Of a stretch of DNA of 64,000 bases, positions 36,951 through 49,139 are shown piece by piece (the first letter of the stretch is position 1; every line of letters begins with the position of its first letter). Under the pieces are notes generated by a model. The model saw nothing but the letters and a program-made list of their open reading frames with translations. It was not told the origin of the DNA and ran no database searches. Source of the stretch: Coix lacryma-jobi var. lacryma-jobi (lineage: Eukaryota; Streptophyta; Magnoliopsida; Poales; Poaceae); NCBI GenBank assembly GCA_009763385.1, contig CM019827.1, positions 117,933,964-117,997,963 of the forward strand, given 5' to 3'. The position numbers were made by a program, and so were the translations under genes.

Positions 36951-38694
36951 ATTGCTTTCTAAGAGCAAGGTTCATACTAAGATTTAGCTATGAACAAGTC
37001 TGAATTTGTTCTCGATTTAGCTAAAAGAATTCCGATATACATTATGTAAGCTCTTAAGTATCGCTGGCTGCATTGTTAAGTCTTGAGTTGTGAAACCGAG
37101 CAAGAATGATAATTTAATTACTCATTTACTAGCTACATGCATGGTATCTAAGTTTGTGTTGTACTATGTCTATCATTCCATGAAATTTTGATAAAAAGCA
37201 GCTAAATCGAGTTGCAGTGTGCAGACGTACAGTGCAGGCTATAGCGGTGGTGCACTGGCCTTCATTTGCTCACGTCCATCATCGAGCAGAGCCTGGGCAG
37301 GCGCCCAGGATCGCCGGGCACAGCCTCCGCCCATGACTTTAAGGCACATCTTCCCCATCAATCTCAAGTGCTATGTTACTTTCATCAATCACCATCTCGT
37401 GGTGGCAAAAGCCAAGCTCAAGAAGATGGGAACTGCTCCGGTACTCCTCTTTCTAGAAAAATTGCACACATCTCAAAGCAGTCAATTTAGATAATTATTA
37501 TTTTTGCATCTGGGTGTCGGCGTTGCGGCGGTCAATCTCGAGCAGCGGGTAGCGGCGGCCCTGGACCAAGCTAACTGCGGCACCTATTTCCTCGATCCTA
37601 TGTGCTGGCAGCCGGCAAGGAGGTTCGGTGGCCATCGCTGCGGAGGAAGAAGAAACCCTCGTGAGCCACCGGGCCACTCACTTGAGGAGGCACCCACCCG
37701 CGCCCTGCCGCGCCATCAGCCGGGAGCAGGCACCTGTCTGAGCCCCCATCGCGCCAACGAGCCTCGGCGCCCCTGTGAGCCAGGAGGCCCCAGTTCCAGC
37801 ACCGAGCAGTGAATATTTGGACAACACTGAAGGAGTAGACATCTATCTCATTTCATTGGATGCAGTTAATGTACATGGTTGCATTCAAAGCTATAACTAG
37901 CCGCTAGCTTGTTTCTCTCTTATCAAATGTCTAGTTTTAGGCGTGAATTAATACGCATTTGGTCTTTGTACAAAATACTTACGCGTCCATAAAACTAAGA
38001 AGGAGGAAGTATAAAGAGAAGGCTAATGCAGTCATTTTATTTTTTGCCACCATAAGAGTATCCTAAACCAACTTGTTATTATTTTTTGGCAAAACATGAA
38101 AAATACCTCTCCAACGGTTTGGTAAAAGGAGTTGACAAATTTGGCAGCTTGCCATTCACCCGGTCCGCGCGCGTACTCCCATAGCTATCCTGTGGCGCGC
38201 GGCGTCTTCGTCCTTCCCGCACATGTGCGGAGGCTCTGTTCCTTCCCGCGCCAATTTTTGTTGGGCCTTTATCTGCATCGCGCCAACGAATCTTCGATTC
38301 ACTTCATCGCGCGCGAGGCAGACTATCTCTGGCACGCCGCTAGTGTTGGTCCGAGCGCGTCACTCCCTCACCTGTCGGTGCCTGCAGTGTCCATCCTTCA
38401 GGTACGCCCCTTCCCTTATATTTCCGTCTATCTCCAAGCCTTGCTCCCTCCATGCGTGTGCTAGAATGCTAGGACTAGGCGGTGTAGGTAGATTGGGGTA
38501 GGTTGTAGGCGTGCTTTGGAGGCGCCCTTGATCTCAAGGTTGACAGGGGCACAGTGTGGTGTTGTGCTCAGGCCAGTGCTGGTGTGACCAGATCTCATGG
38601 GTGCGAGCAGATCCCATGGATGGTTCTGAGTTTATTTTTATTGGTGTATCTGATCCTTTTGCCTGCGTGTGCTATAGATGCTTGTTTTCCTAAA
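36951..38694. other. CACTA-to-foldback interval (copy 3)
   Basis: Same content as copy 2. No recognised gene. Confidence 0.4.
38150..38401 (+). promoter_or_regulatory. GC-rich exon-like island with splice donor (copy 3), possible FKBP leader exon
   Basis: Donor at 38402. This is the copy nearest the FKBP exons, 5.6 kb upstream on the same strand, so it could be a 5' untranslated exon of that gene. No transcript evidence is available. Confidence 0.3.
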
Positions 38695-39767
38695 GGAAAA
38701 AGTCTACATAACCCCCTCACCTATTGTACGAGTCTACTTTGCCCCCCAACCTTTCAAATGGTCTAAATAACCCCCTCACATTTCCAAAACCGGTCAAATA
38801 ACCCCCTATGCGGTTTTAGGCCGTGGTATTGCTACAGTAACGGGTCAGGTTTGCTACAGTAGCATGTGGGTTTATCTTTTTCTTATTTATTTATTTCAGT
38901 TGAATCTTTAAAAAATCATAGTAAATCACAGAAAAATCATAAAATAGAAAATCTAATTTTGTTAGACTCCGCATAAGTAGATCTATACAATGAACATATA
39001 ATATAATATGTTTTTATACAATTTTTTTGCTATGAATGTTTAATCTTTTTCTTATTTATTTATTTTGGTTGAATCTTTAAAAAATCATAGTAAATCACAT
39101 AAAAATCATAAAATGAAAAATCCAATTTTATTGGACTCTACATGAGTAGATCTACATAGTGCACATATAATATGGTATGCTTTCGTCCAACAAAATAATT
39201 ATAGAAGTTGCAGCTATGAATTATTTTAGTTAATTATAGAAAAGCATAGATCTAAAGGTACATGAAAAACTTTGCATTAAATCATATCATATTATATGCT
39301 CACTGTGTAAATCTACTCATGTGGAGCCCAATAAAATTGGATTTTCCATTTTATGATTTTTCTACGATTTACTATGATTTTTCAAATTTTCAACCGAAAT
39401 AAATAAATAAGAAAACAAATAAAACCTTCATAGCAAAAACTTTCTACTGAAACATACTATATTATATGTTTATTGTGTAGATCTACTCATGTGAAGTCTA
39501 ATAAAATTAGATTTTTTATTTTATGATTTTTTGTGATTTACTAAGATTTTTCAAAGATTCAGTCAAAATAAATAAAAAGAAAAAAGATAAACCCACCCGG
39601 TACTGTAGCAAACCCGACCCGTTACTGTAGCAAAACCACTGTCCAAAACCGCCTGAGGGGTTATTTGACCGATTTTGGATAGGCGAGGGGGCTATTTAGA
39701 CCGTTTGAAAGGTTGGGGGTGAAGTAGACCGAGTACAATAGGTGAGGGGGTTATTTAGACTTTTTCC
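38695..39767. mobile_element. Mutator-like foldback element (copy 3)
   Basis: 1073 bp, same structure; target duplication at 38685-38694 and 39768-39777. Confidence 0.8.
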
Positions 39768-40702
39768 TTTTCCTAAAAAGCAAACTACGGCGTGAAGGGA
39801 GGACGAGAGGCTACGATGACGTGCTGGCGATGATGTCATCAAGCAAAGAAGACATCGCGACCTAGCTCAAGCTAGCGGCGGCGGAGTCCTACGGCGCGAG
39901 AGGGAAGGATCGTTTGAAGCGGCCGTGGTGGCCCTGCTTTTTTTATTATGTCAAGTCCAATTTACCAAACTATTGGAGATTACGTGATTTTTTACTTCCT
40001 ATATATTTTTACGAGTTGCTAAAACACTAGATTTGCCAAGTTGTTTTTCCCAAACTATTGGAGATGGTAAAAAAGAGTTGTCAAATATTGTGATTTGGCA
40101 AGTGACTAAAGCATATGGCAAGTGAAAAAAGTTTTCTTCTTCAATAATTTGCTATTTGGGCTTAGCAAAATTAGAAAATGTAGGCCCACTATTCTACAGA
40201 TGCAATCGTCTGGCCGCATGTTGCATGAGAACCGTACGCCAGGAGCACTGAATGAGGAGGACGGGCGCGCGATGGCAAGTCGCATACCACGCGCAAATTT
40301 GCGCGTGAGGAGGCCACGGATAAGAAGTTCGTATAATTTGGCAACTCAATTGGCAAACTGTTGGAGCTCAAATCTTCTTGTTTTGCAAAAAAAAATATAT
40401 AGGATAACAAGTGCATTTACCAAACTATTGGAGATGCTAGCATCTCCAGCAGTTTTGGAAATCAACTTGCTATCCTTAATATTTTGGCAAAACCACAAAA
40501 ATCTTCCTCCAGCAGTTCGTCAAAACACATTGCTGTCTTTGGCAACTTGTCATCCAGGGGTGTTCGGCGCCTATATTTACATGCACGTATCGGGACGTAT
40601 ATTTACTCGCGCGTATCACGTTTCGTTTTTCCCTCCAACTCACGATTTTTTTCCTCCGCCGTATCTTCTCCCTGCATGGCGTTAGTCTTCCAGTCAGTAC
40701 TA
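39768..40702. other. MITE-rich non-coding interval (copy 3)
   Basis: Same as copy 1; the joint is at 40420-40458. A 187-codon frame at 40122-40685 is open only because of indels and runs through MITE ends. Confidence 0.5.
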
Positions 40703-40793
40703 CTCCCTCCGTCTCTTTTTAATTATCATCCGAAAAACGTGTCAGTTAGAGAAACACGGATTTCTAGAGACAATTATTTAGGGACGGAGGGAG
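40703..40793. mobile_element. Stowaway-type MITE (copy 3)
   Basis: Same insertion; the left terminus reads CTCCCTCCGTC here. Confidence 0.85.
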
Positions 40794-41426
40794 TACTACC
40801 TCAGTAATGATGGATTAGTGATGTCGGACGCCACCAAAAACAGCCACTGAGCATAGTGATGTCATTGATGGAAGTGACAATGGTTTGTGACGAAAAACCA
40901 GTTTTTTTTGTCGCCTGATTTGCTTCTACCAATGATGGGCGGCTTCTCGGCGGCGATGAAACTCGCGACGATGGATATGGACTACGTAGACTCCAAAGAT
41001 TCGTCTCGATATGTACATACTAAAAGTACAATTAGTTATTTTTTTTTATCTACATTTAATACTCCATGCATACGTCCGAACATTGATGTGATGGAAAATT
41101 TTGGGAAATAGGGAGAACTAAACAAGGCCTAAGTTGGAATAACAAACCATTGAAGAAGATTCTTTTTTCTACTTGCTATATAATTTAGCAACTTGCCAAA
41201 TCATAAGATATACTAAGTAAATTTTACCAAACTGCTAGAGTTGCTAAAAATCTTCAAATGGTCTAATAAAACAGCTCCAGCTCTCTTGGCAGAGTCGTAA
41301 CAGAATGGATCCAAGGATAGAGCTGTGCAAAACGGATCAGTGGGTAACCGACTAACCATAGCACTTGTTTCTTCTAGTTTCTTGCGGCACTTCGCCTCCG
41401 TAAATCACGAGTGCACTACCGGAGTA

Positions 41427-41706
41427 CTCCCTCCATATTGAAAAACTTGGACGTTTTGGACAAGGTTTGAGTCAAACATTAGGAATATAAATCATAAATA
41501 ACTTTTAAATTATTGAGTTCAGAGATGTAAAAATTATATAAATAAATTTGTCTTGAAAAGTACTTTCATAAAAATATACATATACCACTTTTCAATAAAT
41601 ATTTTTAAAGAAACAAGTGGTCAAAGTAAGAAACCCGACGTTAATTCAGAAGCGAAGATCGACGTCAATAAATATTTGAAAAACCTGACGTTTCAATATA
41701 TAGGAG
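41427..41706. mobile_element. Second Stowaway-like MITE (copy 3)
   Basis: Same insertion as at 10785. Confidence 0.65.
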
Positions 41707-43385
41707 TACTCTCTCTCATACACGTACAGAAGAGAAGACCCAGAAGCGTATCTTTGTTTCACTGGTCACAGTGCGAATGTGCCATAGGTACACGATTAAT
41801 TCAGTCGAGCTAGCTCGTGTAGAATTGGGAGTATGATTTCCCCCGGCCTTCCGGGTGTTTGTTTAATTGTTGTAATCGTGGCTGTGCTTCTAGCGAATAA
41901 ACTACATGAAAGTTAAGAGGTTCTGCCGCTACAAATTACTATATATGCTTATGCTGATATCAACCAAGATTCCTGATCTTTGTTTAACAATTGGTTCATA
42001 AAGTTGCATCTTTTCTTGTTCTGGCTCCCAGGTGTACCAGGCTCCTAGAGTCCTAGTCACTGCCTCCAAGGATTACTTTACATTAGTAGGCTACCTCAAA
42101 GTATTTTATTGCAATTGATGTTATTTGATAGTGAAGAGGACATAGCCAATCTTTGCGTACAGTTGTGATCATCACCTAAAAGTAGTTTGCCTTGGACACT
42201 GTAAAAATATGGAGTGCATCATCACTGCAGTCAAACTGCGCCCCTTATTTCCTACATACATTCTGATGTCCTCTGTTTTCAAGGCACTGATTGCACCACT
42301 TTAGTATAACAAGTGCACCATAGAACACTCTGCATAGAAATAGGAAATATGATTGCAAGTAATTTCAGGTTTCACTTTCAGCATACTGTTCTAGAATCCA
42401 AAACAACGATGTCTATTTGGGAAAGAAACTAAGAGGAGAATTGAGACTAAAGTATATACTAATATAAACTCATTGTTTGAAGCCACCAAACTCTCGATTT
42501 TTTTTTTGGAATTTGTGATATCAAAACTGAAATTTTGTAATAGAAAGTAGTTATCACCCTTTTGTCTTGGCAACTGCTATTTGTTCCAGAATTTTTTCTG
42601 ACCATCTTAAAACTCTTACCGTTCCAGTCTGCATTTGCTCTGAAATATTTTTTATATGCTGAAATATGCATTTTACATTTGTGTCAAATTACCCCTCCAA
42701 TTCCAAAAGAATGCTGTCCAGGCTGCATCTGTCTGACTTCTAAACTTCGGGTGCTAATATATCTTTGATTACCACTAGTGAAATCACATGTTGCCAAAAT
42801 AACACTAGTCTATGTCAATGACAAATGAGGTTGGGTCTCACATGTCATTCACAGGCACAATGATACAATTTTCAAGTCATAAAATGGGTTGAACACATGA
42901 AAGATATTTGTAGATTTTGTTTAAAAAATGGTTTAAACTCTATTGAAATTTTGAGACAGGATAGCTGATGGATTATTGTCAATGTTTAAAGCAGCATTCT
43001 TCTGCTGGATGGATCCCCACCTATCGCATTTCATGCTTGCTGCAGTGTGCTTGCCACATAAATATGATAGGGCTTAAATATCATTTTTATATGTGCTGGA
43101 TGAAATCTTTAGCACTGACCTGTCAGATGAACTGATCTTTCACAACCAAGTTAGTCATGTCTTTCAGATAATATATATTTAATGCGACTTGTTTGCATTA
43201 GAATGATCATGTATTTTATATACACATGAGAGTGAAAGGATGTGGATGCTTGTGATAAGGATTGCGACTTGTTTCTATTAAAATGGTTTACACTTAATTG
43301 GATTGGTTTATATATGACAATGACAGGATGTAAGATGCTTGTGATAAGAAATGGAGCCTATGACTATGAAGTAATAAGATTACTG
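41707..43385. other. AT-rich non-coding end of unit (copy 3), upstream of the FKBP gene
   Basis: I searched it for the expected first FKBP exon (a start followed by about 29 codons and a donor) and saw none. Confidence 0.5.
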
Positions 43386-43983
43386 CCCCCTTATAATCTA
43401 CAGATGAATATTGTATATATTCATTTAGTTCAGTGCATTCTTTGATTGATTCATACCTTAATTTTTTTTCCGTCATCAGCCAGTGCTCGTGTTCTTATCT
43501 GTTCTTTTGCTGCAAAGGACATGTTTTATTCATTGTTGATCATTTTGTTTAATTGATATAGCTAATCAATCTGGTGTTGTTAATAACAAAATGTTTTTAG
43601 CATATCTAGTTATATTCTACATACCATGGAGGACATGTTTTATTACCATCTCTTTTGTATTCAAAGCTTTATTTGTTCATTCAGTGGCTTCATAGATGAT
43701 GTATGCTCTTAATCTGCAACTACAGGAAACCCCAACTAGCTTAGTTTTGTGGCACAATGCAAACAGATTAAAATATGTGGATTTAGCAGTAACATTACAT
43801 GGAGCATTCTCTATATTTATGCCAATTCAAAACAATTTTAAAAACTTGGAAGCTATGCATGCCAATTCATTAAAACACTTGCTATAGAAAATATTTTCTG
43901 CAATGTTTGCTATACAGAACATGTGCAATGCTTAAGAAACTCTTGATTACTAAAGCGTGTTTCTTTTTTTGTGTATTTTTCAG
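43386..43983 (+). other. Single-copy DNA before the first recognised FKBP exon
   Basis: AT-rich and intron-like, with a T-rich acceptor tract ending CAG at 43983. A 63-codon frame at 43696-43887 has no known similarity. Confidence 0.5.
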
Positions 43984-46172
43984 GCTACACTAGGTAATCT
44001 TGAGAGTGTTGGTTGGAGCACCATAGCATGCAGTGTTGGTGGTATGATGATGCCTGTGAAGCTCTGTGCATTGAACTCTACATCGGGTATGTACAGATTA
44101 GACCTGGAATATGACGAGGAGCAAAATGTTGTTTTCTCTGCGATTGGGGATAGTTCAGTTCACCTAGCAGGATACTACAAGTAAGTATATATATTCTTGG
44201 TATTGTTTTACATTGTTCTGTAATAAACATCAAGTCATAGAGTTTTACATTGTTCAGTATTCTTGGTAGAGCAACATTTTCCGTTGCACAAATCAAAAAG
44301 CACATTTCATGCGTAGTTTGCATGGGGTGGGGGGTGGCGCACTGTGCTTTAAGCTAAGGTACTCTTATCAATAATTTGGTTGCATATGCCTTTCCTAGTT
44401 CAAGATTGTTGCTTACCTGATATCGTTTAGAGCCTATGAAATTAATCAGATATAATTAGATGTACATTTGGGTGTAGCATATTATATCAGCACTCAAGAC
44501 TTGTGTTATGAATGGCCCATAATGGTTGGATATGCATTTCCTAGTTTAAGAGCTGTTGCTTGCCTGTGATATCATTTAGAGCCTATATATGTACATGAAA
44601 TCAGTGAGATATAAATGAACCATAAGCTCTAAATCCTGGTACTATCTTGAATTCTTGGTTTGTACTTATTTGTTGTGTATATGTTTTATCTCTGTAGGAT
44701 CCCTGATGCTGCTGCCACACATGTTCATGGTATTGCACAGGAACACGATGCTCTAGTAGATACTGAAGTGCACAATGATGGTACAAATCAAATGGTTGGG
44801 CAGACTGGTCTTAATGCTGCTGCCAACGTACAAGTGCTTGTAACACAAAGTCAAGAAGCTGATGATCATGGAACCACACATGCTCATGATATTACACGGG
44901 GAAGCAATGCTCTAGAGACTGAAGTACATAATGATGATCCAAATCGAATGGCTGTACAATCTGGTCTTCATGTTAAGTAAGGAATAAATCTGGTTGACTC
45001 ATCTAGTATTTTTTTTCTTTTTCTAATTATTTATTTTCATAGTGTCTATGTTTCATTTTGTAGGATCTCTGATGAAGCATCCCTTGGTTCTGGTCATCGT
45101 CCAGTCTATAAAGAAGATGTAGGAGGCCCTATCGACGAGCTGAAAATAGATGAACTAAAATCAGGAGATTGTCATGCTGAAATGGCATCTGATGGGAAGA
45201 AGGTCATCCTCAACTCAACCTCAGTATTAACATTCATTAGCTTGTATAATTTTTGTGCTTCTGATAGAGTTGTATTAGATGCTTATAACAATGTCTAAGG
45301 TTTTTAGCAAAGTCTTACCTCTCTTATAACAAATTAGAATCTCTCTCTCTCTCCCCTCCCTATCCACACGCTATTGATGACTACTCTTAAATAATACATC
45401 ACAGTATGGGCATTTTTTTATACATTCCATGACCTGGGAAAAGCAATACGCTAATGATTTTAAGGTTACTTATGAAGGTTAAAGTGAAATATATTGGAAT
45501 GCTGAAGAATGGGAACAAAGTTGTTGACTCTTCTCAAGGTCTCCCTGCCACTTTCGAGTTCACATTAGGTAAAAGATTGACAAAAGCTTTCATTTTTATT
45601 CCATGTCTAATCCTTTAGATGATCACAACATATATGCATATTCTGATGGTTTCAGGTGCTCACAAAGTAATTGCTGGATGGGAGCAAGGAATTCAGGGTT
45701 ATAAGCATTTCTTACTAAAGCACACATCTCATCTTTATTTTTGTGGTAATTTGGTTGAAACCAGCTTTGGTTTGTCCTGTAGGCATGCGTGTTGGTGGAA
45801 AAAGGAGACTGACCATTCCTCCTGCTCTGGCGTGAGTGTCCCATTTCATTCACATGCTTCTTTTCTTTCATTAGAATATGCACGTTCACATTTCATGCAC
45901 ATTTGTGGAAGGGCAAGCTAAATTTGCGCTTATTTTCCAGGTATAAGGACAAACCACAAAAAGAGAAGATACGAGACAAACTACAAAAAGGGACTAAACC
46001 AGACGAACCACAAAAAGAGATGATACCAGCTAACTCATGGCTTGTTTATGAAATTGAGTTACTTAGTGTGTCGGAACCTGGTGAAGAGAAACCTAAAAAG
46101 AAGCTTCATTCGATGTCGGAACCTGGTGAAAAGAAACCTAAAAAGAAGTCTCGTTCGGCGAATCGTCACTAG
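43984..46172 (+). CDS. Nucleoplasmin-like FKBP-type prolyl isomerase, first exon not found
   Basis: Exons 43984-44180, 44698-44976, 45064-45202, 45478-45568, 45656-45697, 45783-45831 and 45941-46172 join in frame to 342 residues with GT-AG introns. Exon 1 is the nucleoplasmin-like head (ATLGN...CSVGG...VVFSAIGDSSVHLAGYYK). The middle is an acidic linker with an internal duplication (THVHGI...ALVDTEVHND and THAHDI...ALETEVHND). The FKBP domain follows (VKYIGMLKNG, FEFTLGAHKVIAGWEQG, MRVGGKRRLTIPPALA, NSWLVYEIELL), with a 29-residue lysine-rich insert where FKBPs have the GYG loop. The C-terminus repeats SEPGE-KPKKK, a likely nuclear signal. Plant FKBP53/FKBP43 proteins of this build are nuclear histone chaperones. 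The usual N-terminal exon (~30 residues) is missing from the window, so the gene is either 5'-truncated or has a distant first exon. Activity is uncertain: F36 is V and the tyrosine loop is altered. Confidence 0.8.
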
Positions 46173-46595
46173 ATTGGAGCAGCAAATGATGTATTTTGGT
46201 TCCATTTAAAGATAGCATATAGCACTCAGTACTGATTAGAGTTCTTTTGGTGTATTGTGGCATGGGTGGTATGTCCTTGGAACAGTAGATGGTAAACTTA
46301 TTGACAAGTGACAACCACCCTAAGTATTTTGGTGGAGGATGCGACATTGTATGACTGAATTGCACGTGTATATATTGTCGTAGTGCTTGACTCGTTTCAT
46401 GACTAGCTAGCGACCTATGGGTACTGTAAAGATAAACTGTGCTCTATGGGTTCTGTACATGTGCTTGGCAGGCTCAGTAACCATTGCTACCTTTTAGGGT
46501 TATCATAATAATCTAATCACTCATTCTAGCATGCTCTCTCCCTTCCAACCATCGACGCCGCATCCCTTTTAGCCGCCGGCGTCACTGCTGCCACC
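46173..46595 (+). other. FKBP 3' flank and junction to retroelement DNA
   Basis: AT-rich 3'-UTR-like sequence to about 46500, then GC-rich DNA leading to the Copia gag. No clear poly(A) signal was identified. Confidence 0.4.
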
Positions 46596-47787
46596 ATGGC
46601 CGGCGGCGAGGAGCTCCCTCTCCCTCCACACTATTTCCAGGCATTCCCACCCCTCTCCTGGGCGCGCGTCGCGGCCACCTGCCCCGCAACCGCCTTGCAC
46701 GCGGGCGCCGGGGATGGCGCGGGCGGCCTGCCCCCCCCCCCCCGCCTGCCGGTCTTCTCCTAGGCGTGGGAGGCGGCCCTGACGCGCCTGGCACCGATGG
46801 CGGGCCAGGCGGAGGAGACCTCCTTCCGCCCGGGGCTGGCCGCCAGCCGCCTCCGCCGCCTCCTCCCCCTATGTCCGGCTCGCAGGTCTGGCCGCCCGCC
46901 AGCCAGCTGCCCGGCACCGGCGGCCTGCTGGGCGCGGGCATGAACGGCCAAGGGCGCCTCCCGCAGCTCGAAGGCGTCCCTTTTCCAGCTCCACCTCTGA
47001 CGCTGCTGCTTCCCCAAGCCTACGCTGCTGATGCCACCCTCGCTGCCCGCCCTCGTCGCGGCTCGGGCTACTGCCGCGGAGGGCCAGGCGCGTGTGCGTG
47101 CGGCTGCTCTCGTCTGGGAGCGCGAGCGGGATGCGGTCGATGCCCTGGCTCGCCGTATCGCCGAGGTGGAGCAACTCCTCGTCTTCCTCGTCCATCACGA
47201 CGTCAGCGCCACCTCCTCCGGCTCGACCGCTCCCCGCCCGTTAACTATGGCGGTCCTCTGGCACGATCCGGCCGATCCGCTCGTGGCGTAGCTCCACTGC
47301 CAGGCGGGTGGTGTCCAGAACATTCAGCGTCTGGTCCGCGTCATCCTGGAGCCTGAGTCGCCCTCCTACGCTCGCTGGCGAGACCTGGTCCTCCTCACCC
47401 TCTGTCGCTACGTCCTCGACGACCACGTCCTCCTCGACGCTCCGGCTGTGGCTCAGACACCTGTGTGGCTGCGGCTCGACAGCATTGTCCTCTCCTGGAT
47501 CTTCGACACGATCTCCCTCGACCTCCAAGACCTCATCCGCAACACTCCCAACGCTCGACGGGCATGGTTGGCTCTCGAGGGGCAGTTCGTGGGCAACACT
47601 GAGGCCCGGGCCCTGCGCCTCGATGCGATCTTCCGCACCTTCATTCAGGGCGACCTCTTCGCCGACGAGTTCTGCCGTCGCATGAAGGGGCTGGCTGACT
47701 CTCTTGGTGACCTTGGTTATCGCGTGGACGACCGGATCTTGGTCCTCAACGTACTCCGCGGCCTTAGTGACCGCTATGGCCACCTCC
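46596..47787 (+). pseudogene. Copia-type gag fragment, interrupted
   Basis: ATG at 46596 (MAGGEELPLP). Proline-rich and alanine/arginine-rich parts lead to a UBN2-type Copia gag core: SPSYARWRDLVLLTLCRYVL, DDHVLLD, VVLSW-like LSWIFDTISLDLQDLI, WLALEGQFVGNTEARALRLD, FIQGDLFADEFCRRMKGLAD, DSLGDLGYRVDDRILVLNVL, RGLSDRYGHLL. Frameshifts occur around a run of C at 46729-46742 and near 47030, and TAG is in frame at 47290. The frame is cut at 47787 where TGTTAACACC begins. No LTR, primer site or pol is attached. Confidence 0.7.
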
Positions 47788-49089
47788 TGTTAACACCAGA
47801 TTTTTGATCGAGGAAGACTTTCCATTTGTGAGCACAAGCGGCAGGTTAACTAAGGAAATTGGCCAAAAATTGGAAGGGAGCTTGTTTTGAATCAAGACAC
47901 GGTCAGAAAGTTTGCATGGACCAGATTCAATAAGCTTAGAAGACGTGTCGGGTTCAACCAGAGAAGTTGGAGTCCGGATCGTCTTTTATCTATATTATAT
48001 CCTAAGTCGTATTAGAATAAGAGTCTTTCTAGTTATAAATAGCTAGAAACCCGGTCTTTGTAGGGAATCAATGAATCAAACAATTCTTCGGCCACCGGCC
48101 AAACCCCTATGAGTAGGAGTAAAGTAGATCTCGGCGAAACCTTCAACTAGACGGGACTGCATCGGCTAGATCGATCTCTGGTTTGCTTGTAAGTTTTACC
48201 AATGACTCGTGTTGTTGTTTGATAAGGCTGTATTTGGCATCGACCAAACTCTTGTTAAGCTATGATATGTGTTAGTTATCAGTTTAAGCTCGTCTTTTGT
48301 AAGACTGTCTTGAATAGTCGATCTTGGCTAGTTATCGGCTCTATTAGATTTGAAAATCTAATAGATTCATTAAGTTATCGATATTGTTCATGCTTTTAAA
48401 AGTTTGTTTTTGTTTCAACAATATCCTACCCAATCGAGATTGACAAGTTGGCTTAAGCTTAAAACGCCCCTAGATCAGTTATCTAAAGTTGTTCCATGCT
48501 CATATCAAAGGAGATAGCCGATTTAGATTCTTATCGACTAACTTGCCAATCTTGATTGTTACATGTTGTGCGTTCGAGATATCTGTTTAAATTGTGGTTT
48601 AATTTGAGATTAAGTAGATCTGGTTTAATATGCTTGTTATGGCTGTATTTTTGAACCCCACTGATAGGCATGTTAAAATAAATTTGTTTAATCTTAGATC
48701 AAATCATAGTTCTGACAGATATATCTTGTTTGTGCTTCATGGACCCTGTATCAGCTAAAATAGCCGATCCAGTTACGCTTCCTTCATAACATATATGTCT
48801 TTACGATCTAAAGCTAGCGAATTTGTTAATCATATCAGACGTAATTTAACTTGATCATCATTAAGGCTGCATGGAGACACCCCACTGTTGATGATTAGGT
48901 TATTTTGTCGATCTGTTTGTTATTATGGTCATATGGAGACATCCCACTGTTAACAAGCAGAATTGTCGATACGATTAGTCGATCTGTTAGTTTTATGGTG
49001 TTTTGTCATATATGCAGATCCATATATCTACCATCAGCTAAGTTGAGTCGGCTAGTTGTTTTCTTATACTCTTTTATATATATCTCGAA
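47788..49089 (+). mobile_element. LTR-like non-coding retroelement DNA
   Basis: Starts TGTTAACACC directly inside the gag frame. It contains a TATA-like ATAAATAGC near 48035 followed by LTR-like leader sequence, then AT-rich DNA. No ORF, primer site or far terminus was recognised. The family is unknown. Confidence 0.4.
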
Positions 49090-49139
49090 CGACACGGGTT
49101 CGGTAGTTGAGCCTCAGAAAGCTACCATCGACGGTTTCA

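Larger units (their letters stand above)
28042..43385. repeat. Tandem 15.3 kb unit, copy 3 (complete, last)
   Basis: A complete unit of 15344 bp, nearly identical to copy 2. At 43385|43386 it leaves the repeat and enters single-copy sequence leading to the FKBP gene, which identifies the native right flank of the amplified segment. Confidence 0.95.

Noticed and set aside
43696..43887. 63-codon ORF as the missing FKBP first exon
   Set aside because: No similarity to the expected N-terminus, ends in a stop without a donor leading to 43984, and looks intronic.
46760..47017. Minus-strand ORFs opposite the Copia gag (also 47241-47783)
   Set aside because: Antisense shadows of a GC-rich gag with recognisable plus-strand motifs.
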